The translations under genes were made by a program, and so were the position numbers. Below the pieces are notes generated by a model, which did no database searches, had not been told where the DNA came from, and saw only the letters and a program-made list of their open reading frames with translations. Of a stretch of 64,000 bases of DNA, positions 42,914 to 52,142 are shown in pieces (positions within the stretch are counted from its first letter, which is position 1; each line of letters opens with the position of its first letter). This DNA is from Haloferax mediterranei ATCC 33500 (lineage in GTDB: Archaea > Halobacteriota > Halobacteria > Halobacteriales > Haloferacaceae), in NCBI RefSeq assembly GCF_000306765.2, contig NC_017941.2:1240001-1304000 (forward strand), written 5' to 3'.

Positions 42914-43512
42914 CGCTCGACCAATACCGCGACACCGCAGACAAGCTTCTCGTCCCGTTCGTCTCGGCCGCCGACACCGCCGGACTCTCGCCAAACGGCG
43001 TGAGCGTCATCGCCTTCGGCTTCGCTATCGCGGCGGGGGCCGCCTTCGGACTCGCCGACCCGCTTTGGTACGGACTCGGCGCGGTGTTCGTCTTCCTCAA
43101 CGGCTGGCTCGACCTCGTCGACGGCGCACTCGCCCGCGAACAGGGCGTCTCCTCGAAAGCCGGCGACCTGCTCGACCACGTGCTGGACCGCTACGCCGAC
43201 ATCGTCGTTCTCGTCGGTCTCGCGGCCGGTATCGACTCGTTCGCACTCGGTCTCGCAGCCGTCACGGGCGTTCTCATGACTTCCTATCTCGGCACGCAGA
43301 TTCAGGCGGTCGGCCTCGGCCGCGCCTACGGTGGACTCGTCGGGCGTGCCGACCGACTGGCGCTCATGGGCATTGCCGGTCTCGCATCCGCCGTCTACAC
43401 CGACCCACTCGGTGGATTCACGCTCGTCGGCTGGCTGCTCGTGTTCTTCGCAATCGTCGGCCACCTCACCGCTCTCCAGCGATTCTGGGGCGCGTGGAGC
43501 GACCTCTCATAG
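42910..43512 (+). CDS. CDP-alcohol phosphatidyltransferase (archaeal lipid synthesis)
   Basis: The 200-residue membrane protein carries the signature DLVDGALAR-n-GDLLDHVLDRYAD, i.e. the D-x2-D-G-x2-A-R-x8-G-x3-D-x3-D motif. It has about six hydrophobic segments. Such enzymes attach head groups to CDP-archaeol; archaetidylinositol-phosphate, archaetidylglycerol-phosphate and related products are possible. It is the last member of the hisC row and starts inside the previous stop. Confidence 0.9.
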   Translation: MTLDQYRDTADKLLVPFVSAADTAGLSPNGVSVIAFGFAIAAGAAFGLADPLWYGLGAVFVFLNGWLDLVDGALAREQGVSSKAGDLLDHVLDRYADIVVLVGLAAGIDSFALGLAAVTGVLMTSYLGTQIQAVGLGRAYGGLVGRADRLALMGIAGLASAVYTDPLGGFTLVGWLLVFFAIVGHLTALQRFWGAWSDLS

Positions 43513-43547
43513 AAAAGACTAATTTTTGACACGGCGGGCGTCGATGT

Positions 43548-43985
43548 GTGCCTTCCGCCCTCCCATCACCGTCCGATGCAGTGTTCATGTTCGTTCCGTT
43601 CGTCGTCCTCGTGGCGACATCGCTCTGGATTTCGCGGAACGCCGCTGCTCGCGGACACAACTTTCTGAACGTCCTCGGGGCGATTACCGCGTTCGTTCCC
43701 ATCGGGTTGGTTGCCTACCTTCTCCTCTTTGCCAGTAACAATCCGCGACGGCATCCGCCAACGAGAACCGAACGGGGTGCGCTTACGGTTCTCCTCGCAG
43801 GTGCCGCGTCGTATCTCGTCGGCGCGACTACGCTCCCACCGGACCCGTACACGCAGGGCATCTGGCTCATCGGCGCGTTCTTCGGGCTGCTTCCCGTCTC
43901 GTATCTCGTGGTCTACCGACGCGGCTACCAACTCGTGACGCGCCCGGTGACTCGTCGCGTGAACACTCTTCTCGGACGCGAATGA
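43548..43985 (+). CDS. Membrane protein of unknown function
   Basis: The 145-residue protein from GTG 43548 has four hydrophobic segments (about 10-30, 42-62, 80-100, 105-125). It ends in a basic tail (YRRGYQLVTRPVTRRVNTLLGRE). Asn-Pro-Arg-Arg-His-Pro in the middle loop is distinctive. No family was recognised. Confidence 0.7.
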   Translation: MPSALPSPSDAVFMFVPFVVLVATSLWISRNAAARGHNFLNVLGAITAFVPIGLVAYLLLFASNNPRRHPPTRTERGALTVLLAGAASYLVGATTLPPDPYTQGIWLIGAFFGLLPVSYLVVYRRGYQLVTRPVTRRVNTLLGRE

Positions 43986-44067
43986 GCCGAACGCTGGCAC
44001 ACGTTCTTTCGCGGGGCCGGTGGCCGGTGGCGTGCCTTTTATACGCAGCGGGCCGGTACGTGAGGGT

Positions 44068-44592
44068 ATGCCTCAGTGCGAGATGTGCGGCTCCGACCGA
44101 GCCTCGTTGAAGACGGTGAAGGTCGAAGGCGCAGAACTGCAGCTATGTGACGACTGCGCCGAGTTCGGCACGGAGGTCCGCACCGAATCGACTTCCAGCG
44201 CGAGCACGAAATACTCTACCTCCTCGTCGAGTTCGAAGGCGTCCCGTTCCTCTGGGTCGTCTTCGTCTTCGTCCTCGTCGTCGACGCGCCGACGCCGCGA
44301 CATGTTCGACGACATGGACGAGATTGCGACCGACTACGACGCCCGAATCCGCGAGGCGCGCGAATCGCGCGGCCAGAGCCGAGAAGAGCTTGCGAAGTCG
44401 CTCAACGAGAAGGCGAGTCTCATCCGCAAACTCGAACGCGGCGACATCCTCCCGCCGGACGGCGTCCGGAAGAAGCTCGAACGCAAACTCGACATTACGC
44501 TCGTCGAGGGCGCAAGCGACGAGGACTCCGACTGGTCCAGCGATGGGAGCACCACGACGACCCTCGGCGACGTCGTCAAGCGAAAAGACTGA
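44068..44592 (+). CDS. Multiprotein bridging factor 1-like HTH protein
   Basis: The 174-residue protein begins with a zinc ribbon (CEMCGSDRASLKTVKVEGAELQLCDDC). A long Ser/Thr-rich linker follows (about 45-72, almost all Ser). The end is a Cro/C1-type helix-turn-helix (RIREARESRGQSREELAKSLNEKASLIRKLERGDILPP). This is the archaeal MBF1 layout, a factor that associates with the ribosome or transcription machinery. The ATG at 44068 is used. Confidence 0.92.
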   Translation: MPQCEMCGSDRASLKTVKVEGAELQLCDDCAEFGTEVRTESTSSASTKYSTSSSSSKASRSSGSSSSSSSSSTRRRRDMFDDMDEIATDYDARIREARESRGQSREELAKSLNEKASLIRKLERGDILPPDGVRKKLERKLDITLVEGASDEDSDWSSDGSTTTTLGDVVKRKD

Positions 44593-44724
44593 CACCGCAC
44601 GGACGACCACTCGGCGTCCGACTCATCCAACGTTTATCACGATTTTCTACCCGAGAGACGCCGTCTCGTGGCAATCACGGCCCGGAAAACCAATTTATTA
44701 GTCTCGCCGGACGCGACTTCGATT

Positions 44725-45369
44725 GTGTTCATCCTAGTCAATCTCAAGGCGTACCCGTGTGACCCCATCGAAGTAGCGACTGCTGCACGCGATGTCGCCG
44801 AAGAATCCGGTGTTCGAATCGCGGTCTCGCCGCAGGCGGCCGATATCTCCCGCGTCGCCGACACCGGCGTCGAAACGTGGGCACAGCACGTCGACCCGAA
44901 CGGTCACGGCAGTCACACCGGCAGCACCCTCGCCGAAGCGGTCGCAGAGGCCGGTGCCGAGGGGACGCTCATCAACCACTCCGAAAAGCGTCTGAAACTC
45001 GCCGACATCGACGGCTCCGTACAGGCCGCAGAGCGCGCCGGACTGGAGACGTGCGTCTGTGCGAACAATCCCGCCCAGATTGGCGCGGTCTCCGCACTCG
45101 GCCCGGACTCGGTCGCAGTCGAACCGCCGGAACTCATCGGCGGCGACGTCTCCGTCGCAACCGCTGACCCCGGCATCGTCACCGACGCCGTCGACGCCGC
45201 GGCCAACGTTGACGACGCTGTTGACGTGTACTGCGGTGCCGGTATCTCGACCGGTGACGACGTGGTGACTGCTGAAGAACTCGGCGCGTCCGGTATCCTC
45301 CTCGCATCCGGTGTCGCCAAGGCGGACGACCCGCGTGCGGCCCTCGAAGACCTCGTCTCCGGGCTGTAA
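44725..45369 (+). CDS. tpiA: Triosephosphate isomerase
   Basis: From GTG 44725 the protein has 214 residues, the usual length for archaeal TIM. NLKAYP holds the first catalytic Asn-Lys, INHSEKR the catalytic His, and [11 protein letters not shown] the catalytic Glu; YCGAGISTG binds phosphate. It interconverts dihydroxyacetone phosphate and glyceraldehyde 3-phosphate. An upstream start would add residues not found in the family. Confidence 0.93.
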   Translation: MFILVNLKAYPCDPIEVATAARDVAEESGVRIAVSPQAADISRVADTGVETWAQHVDPNGHGSHTGSTLAEAVAEAGAEGTLINHSEKRLKLADIDGSVQAAERAGLETCVCANNPAQIGAVSALGPDSVAVEPPELIGGDVSVATADPGIVTDAVDAAANVDDAVDVYCGAGISTGDDVVTAEELGASGILLASGVAKADDPRAALEDLVSGL

Positions 45370-45462
45370 GCGACGGCGAATCAAACCCCGTTTTCGACGT
45401 TTTGGCGGCGATTCGAATGATACGCTGACGTCAGCTACGTGTCTACCGACGCGTACCGTCGC

Positions 45463-47232
45463 CTACGCCTCGTCGCCCGCTTCGTCGTGTTCGTCCGCGT
45501 ACGCTTCCGCCCCTTCGTCGTCGCCGACGAACGCCGCTTCGATAGCCGCCACCGTCTCCGCGAGTTCTTCGGCGTCCAAGAGGTCCGCGTACTCGTCGCT
45601 CACGAGGTCGGGAAGCGCGTACTCGTACTTGCCGCGCCCGGCGTGGCGGATGAGCCCTGCTCGTCGGAGCGAGCGATTGCGACCGTACGCAAGATGCTGG
45701 TCGCCGGTCTCGCCCGCTGCGACGTGTGCCGCCAGCGGGTCGGAGATTCCTTGCTCGCGGTAGTGTGCGAGCATCCCGTGGTGTGCGTCTCCGAGCGCAT
45801 TCACGATAGCCGTCATCCGGTCGACCACGTCGCGTCGGTTTTCGGCACCCGGTGCCGGTTGCAGGTCCGCTGGTTCGAAGTCACCCATCTCGGTCGTCTC
45901 TGTCCACGACTCGTCGGGATTAGACTCCGTATTTGCGTCGGACTCTTCCGGCACCTCGTAGCCGTGTGTGGGCCACGGCGGCCCGTCGGGCGCTTCGAGT
46001 GATGCCCGAGGGGCGCGCTCGGCGCGCCGCTTCTCGTTCGTGTCAGTGCCAGCGTCGCCAGCGGCGGCTTGCTCGTCCACCGCCTCGGCGTCGGCCTCTC
46101 CATACTCTGCGAGCGCCGCCTGTTTCTCCGTGGGTCGGTTGAGATTTCGACCGCCACCGCCGCGGTAGGGCGCTTCGGCCTTCTGGAACATCGCCTGCGC
46201 GAACTGGTCGGCCATCCGCGAGAGGTCCTGTGCCTCCTCCAACTCGCGTTCGAGTTGCCGAATCTTCGCCTCTTTCTTGTCTAACTCCTGTCTGAGGTCG
46301 GCGATTCGGCTCTCTTGGCGGGCCTTCTCGTCGGATATCTCCTTGAGGTCCGAAACGAGGTCGCCGTCGACGGACTTCAGGTCGGGACGCTCGAAGTCGT
46401 CGAGTCCGGGGGTCGCCCCCGCGTCGAACGTCTGTTTCTTGTGGAACTGCACGCGCCGAATCGACTCGGACCAGTCGGTGACGAGAAAGCCCTCACCGTT
46501 GCCCATGTCCTCGATGGCATCGGCGTACTCCGAGCCGAGGATTCGACCGACGACTTTCGTGTCGTTCCGCCAAGTGAGCCGATGCCAGACGAGCCAGTCA
46601 CACTGCGTAATGAAGTCTTTTTTCACGTCGGCGGGTCGCTGCGAGATGCCGACGACGCCGAGGCCGTGTTTCCGGCCTCGCTTCCCGATTTTGATGAGCA
46701 TCTTGCCCGCTTCGTCCATCCCGCCCTTCTCCGGGATGTACTCGTGGCACTCCTCGATGAGCATCAAGAACGGTTTTTTGAGCTTCTTTTCTTTCGCAAA
46801 AAGGTGCTTTGCAACCTCCGTCACCAGTTCGTCAGCGGCCGCGTCGTCGAGGTATCCGGACACGTCGAGGATGATGGGGACGTTCTGTTCGAGCGCGAGC
46901 GTCGCGAGTCGCTCGGCGTGTTCCGGACTCACTTGAATGTCACACTCGTCGTCCGCCCCGGCGTGCAGGAGTTCGAACTCCTGTTTGAGTCCGTAGTACT
47001 CGCCGTCGGTGTCGACGATGAGTACCGGGAAATTCGACGACAGCAGGTTTTCGATGATAACCGACGCCGTGTTCGACTTGCCCGACCCGGATTTCCCCGT
47101 GACGAACCCTCGTCCCGTGAGAATATCGACCACCGGAAGGTCGACAGTCGTTCCCGGGTCTTCCGTGCCCTCTCCCCCTGGACCGTCGCTGATCTCGGCA
47201 ACCGAGATGGTTTCCGTGTCCGAATCCGTCAT
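45463..47232 (-). CDS. HerA-like AAA+ ATPase with coiled-coil and C-terminal extension
   Basis: From ATG 47232 the protein is 589 residues. Walker A GKSGSGKSN (about 46-54), Walker B LMLIEECHEYIPE, and GISQRPADV are all of the HerA/DUF87 type. A long coiled coil (RQESRIADLRQELDKKEAKIRQLERELEE) and a charged, Gly/Ala-rich region follow, with a winged-helix-like end (YREQGISDPLAAHVAAG). HerA normally acts with the nuclease NurA in DNA end resection, but no NurA is next to it. It may be one of several HerA-like ATPases. An open frame continues to 47712 but the ATG at 47232 gives the better start. Confidence 0.88.
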   Translation of the reverse strand: MTDSDTETISVAEISDGPGGEGTEDPGTTVDLPVVDILTGRGFVTGKSGSGKSNTASVIIENLLSSNFPVLIVDTDGEYYGLKQEFELLHAGADDECDIQVSPEHAERLATLALEQNVPIILDVSGYLDDAAADELVTEVAKHLFAKEKKLKKPFLMLIEECHEYIPEKGGMDEAGKMLIKIGKRGRKHGLGVVGISQRPADVKKDFITQCDWLVWHRLTWRNDTKVVGRILGSEYADAIEDMGNGEGFLVTDWSESIRRVQFHKKQTFDAGATPGLDDFERPDLKSVDGDLVSDLKEISDEKARQESRIADLRQELDKKEAKIRQLERELEEAQDLSRMADQFAQAMFQKAEAPYRGGGGRNLNRPTEKQAALAEYGEADAEAVDEQAAAGDAGTDTNEKRRAERAPRASLEAPDGPPWPTHGYEVPEESDANTESNPDESWTETTEMGDFEPADLQPAPGAENRRDVVDRMTAIVNALGDAHHGMLAHYREQGISDPLAAHVAAGETGDQHLAYGRNRSLRRAGLIRHAGRGKYEYALPDLVSDEYADLLDAEELAETVAAIEAAFVGDDEGAEAYADEHDEAGDEA

Positions 47233-47319
47233 CCGATTTGGTGGACTGTCTCGGGGGTCATAGTTCCTCCCCCTCTGCCACAACGAAGATTTATCCGGGA
47301 TAAGCGTTAGTTCCGGTCG

Positions 47320-49173
47320 ATGACGCACGGGGAAACCGACCACGTCACTATCCTGCACGTGGATGACGACCCGGCGTTCGCCCAACTCGTGGCCATCAAT
47401 CTCGAACGTCGAATCGAGGGGGCCAACGTTGAGACGTACGAGCGAGGTACTGCGGTGCTCGACCAACTGGCGACCGGCGGCGTCGATTGCATCGTCTCGG
47501 ACTACCAGATGCCGGAAATGACCGGCGTCGAACTGCTCGAAACGGTTCGCGAGCAGTACGATGTCCCATTCGTGTTGTTCACCGGTCACGGCTCGGAAGA
47601 AGTCGCAAGCGACGCGATTTCCGCCGGCGTCACCGACTACGTCCAGAAAAACACGGGTGACGACCAGTGGCTCTTGCTCGCAAATCGCGTCGAGCGGGCG
47701 GTCCGTGAGCACCGAGCACTCGCCGCCCGCGAGGAAGCCGACCGACGCTTCTCGACGCTCATCGAAGCGATGCCGGGCGTGGCGTACCGGTCACCGCTCG
47801 ACCCGGGGTGGCCGATTTCGTTCGTCTCCGAGGGGTGTTTGGAATTGACTGGATACGAGCGTGAGGCACTCGAATCCGGCGACATCTCGTGGGGAGGTGA
47901 TGTCGTCCATCCGAACGACCGTGGTGGCGGGTGGGACGAGATTGTCGACGCCGTCGAGGCTGGCGAACGGTACAAACGCACCTATCGAATTCAAACACGG
48001 ACTGGAGAGACGAAGTGGGTCCGCGAGCACGGATTGGGCGTGACGGAGGATGGGGAAGTCGCCGCAGTCGAGGGGTACGTCTACGATGTGACCGAAAAAC
48101 ACCATCGCAGAATGGAGTTACGCGAGAAAGAGTCGCTTCTCGACTCGCTTTTCGAAAGCGTTCCAATCCACCTGTTCGTGAAAGACGAAGCGGCCCGACA
48201 CGTGCGCGTGAGTTCGGCACTCGTCGACGACCCCGACGCCCTCGTTGGAAAGACCGACCTCGAACTGAGCACGCTCCCCGAATTCGAACACCACAAGCAG
48301 GCGTTCGCGGATGATTGTCGGGTGCTCGAAACCAACGAGGCCATCATCGACAAAGAGGAGTACCTTCCGGACCTCGACCGATGGAACCTCACTTCGAAAG
48401 TCCCGTGGACCGACGACGACGGGAACGTGGTCGGTATCATCGGGACAACCTTGGACATCACCGAACGAAAACGGCAGGAACAGGAGATAATTCGGCAGAA
48501 CAAGCGACTCGGTGAGTTCGCGAGTATCGTCTCACACGACCTCAAAGGACCCCTAAACGTCGCACAGGGGAATCTCGAACTCGTCCGCGAGGAGACGGAG
48601 ACAGAAAACGAGCGACTCGACACGGTTGCGGACGCGCTAGAACGAATCGGTGATATCGTCGACGACGTGCTCTCGATGGCCCGCGGCGGGGCCAACGACC
48701 TCGAACGGGATAACGTGGACCTCGAAGAAGCGGTCGTCGAAGCGTGGCGGAGTATCGATGCGACCGAAACCGACGCGACACTGGAGACGCCGGACCGACT
48801 TGGAACCATACACTGCGACCGAGTCCGACTCGTCCGATTGCTGGAGAATCTGTTTTGGAATGCTGTCGAACACGGTTCAACTGGCCCGACGATTACCGTC
48901 CGACGACTCCAAGATGACGTCGGGTTCGCCGTTATCGACGACGGACCGGGAATCCCCGAAGAATCGCGAGAACACGTGTTCGAGCGAGGCTACAGCACAG
49001 ACGAGGACGGAACCGGCTACGGACTATCAATCGTCGCGGACATCGCCGAAGCACACGGCTGGAACCCGAGGGTTCGAACTGCCAACGGCGGCGGAGCACG
49101 CATCGAAATCGTGACCAGAGACGGTCTTGCACAGGCCGAAACGGCTCAGTCGAACTCGACGAGCGACGACTGA
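47320..49173 (+). CDS. Hybrid sensor histidine kinase with N-terminal receiver and PAS domains
   Basis: The 617-residue soluble protein starts with a receiver domain (ILHVDDDPAFAQ with the acidic pair, DCIVSDYQMPEMTG with the phosphorylated Asp, LFTGHG, and QKNTGDD). PAS domains follow (about 145-255 and 275-395, with GYVYDVTEK and GIIGTTLDITERK ends). Next comes the H-box FASIVSHDLKGPLNVAQGNLELV and the ATPase with NLFWNAVEHGS, DDGPGIPEE and GYGLSIV. It likely integrates an upstream phosphorelay with ligand or redox sensing. No partner regulator is adjacent. Confidence 0.92.
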   Translation: MTHGETDHVTILHVDDDPAFAQLVAINLERRIEGANVETYERGTAVLDQLATGGVDCIVSDYQMPEMTGVELLETVREQYDVPFVLFTGHGSEEVASDAISAGVTDYVQKNTGDDQWLLLANRVERAVREHRALAAREEADRRFSTLIEAMPGVAYRSPLDPGWPISFVSEGCLELTGYEREALESGDISWGGDVVHPNDRGGGWDEIVDAVEAGERYKRTYRIQTRTGETKWVREHGLGVTEDGEVAAVEGYVYDVTEKHHRRMELREKESLLDSLFESVPIHLFVKDEAARHVRVSSALVDDPDALVGKTDLELSTLPEFEHHKQAFADDCRVLETNEAIIDKEEYLPDLDRWNLTSKVPWTDDDGNVVGIIGTTLDITERKRQEQEIIRQNKRLGEFASIVSHDLKGPLNVAQGNLELVREETETENERLDTVADALERIGDIVDDVLSMARGGANDLERDNVDLEEAVVEAWRSIDATETDATLETPDRLGTIHCDRVRLVRLLENLFWNAVEHGSTGPTITVRRLQDDVGFAVIDDGPGIPEESREHVFERGYSTDEDGTGYGLSIVADIAEAHGWNPRVRTANGGGARIEIVTRDGLAQAETAQSNSTSDD

Positions 49174-50480
49174 CCACGTCGCGTCTGTGACTGCTTCGTC
49201 TCCCTTTCTGTCTCCGTTTTCCCGCCACCGTCTGAAGGAGCGTGTTCGTCGGACTCCTTCGAGTCCGGGTCACCGCCACGACTATCCGACTGAGTCGGCT
49301 GACTCGACTCCCACCCGTCGAGACTCGACTGGTCGGCGTCCGAAAACGAGAGGTTCGAGACGCGAACGCCGAGCTTTCGTACTCGCGTCTCGCGGAACTC
49401 GGCGTCGAGCAGGTCGAGTGCGACGGATTCGACGAGGTCCGGGTCGTCGACGGGCCCGGAGAGTGAGCGTGCGCGGGTGCTGATGTCGAACGGCGGGACG
49501 ACTACTTTGATGCCGATGGTTCGGTACATCGCGCCGCGCGACTGGGCACGGTCCGCCACGTCGGCCGCGAGAGCACGGACGACCTCTCGTTTGTCGGACG
49601 GGTCGGCAGTCGGGTCGGTAAACGCGGATTCGCGGGAGAGACTCTTCGGCCGTCCCGTCGGCGTGACTTCCCTGTCGTCGTAGCCCCGCGCCCGCTCGTG
49701 GAGTTCGCGCCCCCGAGACCCGAAGTTGGATTCGAGCACCGATGCATCGGCCGCCGCGAGGTCACCCGCGGTTTCGATACCGAATGACCCGAGTTCACGG
49801 GCCGTAACCGGACCGACGCCGTGGACTTCCTCGACCGGGAGCGGTTCGAGAAACGACCGAACGTCGCCGGGGCGGACGACCACCAGGCCGTCCGGTTTGT
49901 CGAAATCGGAGGCGATTTTCGCGGTGGACATGTTGGGTGCGACGCCGATAGAGGCCGGAACACCGACCTCGCGGGCGATTCGCTGTTTTACGTATCGGGC
50001 GTATCCCTCCGCCAGCGTCCGGTCGTCCGAGGGTGCGAGGTCCCACGCGGTTCGGTCTGTCACATCCAGATATGCCTCGTCGATGCTCACCTCGCGGACC
50101 ACGTCGGCGCAGTCGTGAAGAATCTCTTTGACCTCCGCGGCGACCGACTTGTAGAACTCGATGTCGACGGTGCGGTAGTAGCCCGCTTCTGCCGGGTCGT
50201 CGTCCGGGGCGATATCTTCGAGTCGGGGAAGCCGGTCGAGTGCCGTGGAAATCGGTTGGGCGCTTTCGACGCCGAATTTCCGGGCTTCGTAACTCGCCGT
50301 GGCGACAGCCCCGTGGCCCTCGCCCGGTTCGTACCCCATCCCGACGACCACCGGTTCACCAACGAGAGCAGGTTCGCGGAGGCGCTCACAGGAGGCGTAA
50401 AAACAGTCCATGTCCACGTGGAGGACGATTCTGTCGGGACGCTCGTCGGTCGTCGTACCCGGCAGTGTTTCCTCCGCCAT
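49146..50480 (-). CDS. dinB: DNA polymerase IV (Y-family)
   Basis: The 444-residue protein shows DMDCFYASCE with the first catalytic Asp pair, SIDEAYLDVT with the third acid, and the little-finger region. It carries out translesion synthesis. The last 80 residues are a low-complexity polar tail ending in QSSLVEFD, a PCNA-interacting motif of the PIP-box type (Q-x2-L-x2-F). It overlaps the end of the histidine kinase gene by 28 bp in tail-to-tail orientation. Confidence 0.93.
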   Translation of the reverse strand: MAEETLPGTTTDERPDRIVLHVDMDCFYASCERLREPALVGEPVVVGMGYEPGEGHGAVATASYEARKFGVESAQPISTALDRLPRLEDIAPDDDPAEAGYYRTVDIEFYKSVAAEVKEILHDCADVVREVSIDEAYLDVTDRTAWDLAPSDDRTLAEGYARYVKQRIAREVGVPASIGVAPNMSTAKIASDFDKPDGLVVVRPGDVRSFLEPLPVEEVHGVGPVTARELGSFGIETAGDLAAADASVLESNFGSRGRELHERARGYDDREVTPTGRPKSLSRESAFTDPTADPSDKREVVRALAADVADRAQSRGAMYRTIGIKVVVPPFDISTRARSLSGPVDDPDLVESVALDLLDAEFRETRVRKLGVRVSNLSFSDADQSSLDGWESSQPTQSDSRGGDPDSKESDEHAPSDGGGKTETERETKQSQTRRGQSSLVEFD

Positions 50481-50652
50481 TATCGGGCGTACGTGAGCGA
50501 CGTACCTGAAGCTTCAGATAGCGGGGTGAAAGTAAATTCAGATAGCACGGTGAAAGTAGAGTAGACGTACGACTGGTGAACAGATGTTCGGTGAGTGAAC
50601 GTATAGCAAGTAAATCGCAGGAGGGACGGAGAGTCGACTCGTTGTTCGGCGC

Positions 50653-51081
50653 TTATTTCAGTCGTTCCTGCAGGAACGACGGGTGTGCGGCTTCGACGCC
50701 GTTGATAGAGAGGATTCCATCGGAGATGACGTCACCGAGGGAGTCGCCGTCGACGGCGCGAACCTCGGCCATCAGCATGTGGTCTCCAGAGGAGGTGTAC
50801 AGCGCTTCGACAGCGTCGAGTTCCTTCAATGTCCGTGTTGCTTCGACGTATCGTTCGCTCGCAACGTCGATGCCGACCATCGCAATCGACTGTCCTGCGA
50901 GTTTCTTCGGGTCGATATCGGCGGAGTATCCGATGATGACACCGTCGTCTTCGAGTTTGCGGATGTATTTCCGGACCGTCGGCTTCGACACGCCCGCCCG
51001 CTCGGCAATCTCAGCGTACGACGCCTTCGCGTCTTCCTCCAAGACTGCCAAGATGCGTCCCTCCGTGGACGTGGTTTCCAT
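50653..51081 (-). CDS. Lrp/AsnC family transcription regulator
   Basis: The 142-residue protein has an N-terminal HTH (RILAVLEEDAKASYAEIAERAGVSKPTVRKYIRKLEDDGVI) and a C-terminal RAM domain (MVGIDVASERYVEATRTL, DHMLMAEVRAVD). It lies just downstream of the pyruvate oxidoreductase genes on the same strand, separated by 119 bp, and could regulate them. Confidence 0.88.
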   Translation of the reverse strand: METTSTEGRILAVLEEDAKASYAEIAERAGVSKPTVRKYIRKLEDDGVIIGYSADIDPKKLAGQSIAMVGIDVASERYVEATRTLKELDAVEALYTSSGDHMLMAEVRAVDGDSLGDVISDGILSINGVEAAHPSFLQERLK

Positions 51082-51200
51082 GCCCGTTGGTTTTACTACG
51101 GGAGAAAAATATCTTGCGAATCAGAAAACGGTTCTCTTTCACGTCGAACCTGGTAGTAAACCAAGTCAAAAAACGGTTGCCGACGAATCGGCTGTCGGCG

Positions 51201-52139
51201 TTATTTGTGCTTGTCGAGGAAGTTGTCGAAGGAGCGCTCCCACTCGTAGGAGTCGTCGAAGTACCGCTCTGCGAGCGGTTCTTCGGGCATCTCGCCGATG
51301 CGCTTTTTCTCCTGCTGGTAGGACGGACGGTCTTCGTCGACGTAGTACCGGCCGGTGAGGACGGTACCCTCGTGCAGTGCGTTCTCCGTCTCGAACATCA
51401 TCTCGGAGGCTTCCGAGCGGTTCGTCTTGTCGAACTCGTAGTCGTCAGAGTCGTTGATGTCGATGTACGGGACGTACTGGCGTGCGTCCTTGTTCCACGT
51501 CGGACACTGCGTCAGGAAGTCGACGTGGGAGAAGCCGTCGTGCTGGATGGCTTCGACGATGATGTCCTTCGCCTGGTTCGGGTTGACTGCGGCCGTACGG
51601 GCGACGTACGACGCACCCGCGTTCAGGGACATCGAGAGCGGTCGAAGCGGCGTCTTGGCCGAACCGTGCGGCTGAGTCTTCGACTTGTGGCCCATCGGCG
51701 ACGTCGGGGACGTCTGTCCCTTCGTGAGGCCGAAAATCTCGTTGTTGAACACGATGTACGTGATGTCGTGGTTCTCACGAGCGGTGTGCATGAAGTGGTT
51801 GCCACCGATACCGTAGCCGTCACCGTCACCGCCAGCAGCGACCACGGTCAGACCGGGGTTCGCCAGCTTTGCGGCGCGGGCGATAGGCAGCGAACGACCG
51901 TGGATGGTGTGGAAGCCGTAGCTGTTGAAGTAGCTGTTGAGCTTCCCGGAACATCCGATACCGGTCGTGACCATCATCTCTTCGGGCGAGAGGCCGAGTT
52001 CGGCCGCCGCACCCTTCAGAGCCTTCAGGACACCGAAGTCACCACAGCCAGGACACCACGTCGGCTGGGGTTCGAGTCCAGGGGTGAACTCGTTTTGGTC
52101 CTCTTCCGTTTCTTCACCGATTGCGCTGAATGCACTCAT
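51201..52139 (-). CDS. porB: Pyruvate (2-oxoacid):ferredoxin oxidoreductase, beta subunit
   Basis: The 312-residue subunit binds thiamine diphosphate: GDGDGYGIGGNHFMHTAREN is the GDG-n-N motif. QPTWCPGCGDFGVLKAL holds the Cys pair that is normal for this family. Together with the alpha subunit it oxidises a 2-oxoacid to acyl-CoA with ferredoxin. The length and the order next to dinB fit the pyruvate enzyme of halophiles better than the 2-oxoglutarate one, but kor cannot be excluded. Confidence 0.85.
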   Translation of the reverse strand: MSAFSAIGEETEEDQNEFTPGLEPQPTWCPGCGDFGVLKALKGAAAELGLSPEEMMVTTGIGCSGKLNSYFNSYGFHTIHGRSLPIARAAKLANPGLTVVAAGGDGDGYGIGGNHFMHTARENHDITYIVFNNEIFGLTKGQTSPTSPMGHKSKTQPHGSAKTPLRPLSMSLNAGASYVARTAAVNPNQAKDIIVEAIQHDGFSHVDFLTQCPTWNKDARQYVPYIDINDSDDYEFDKTNRSEASEMMFETENALHEGTVLTGRYYVDEDRPSYQQEKKRIGEMPEEPLAERYFDDSYEWERSFDNFLDKHK

Positions 52140-52142
52140 GAT

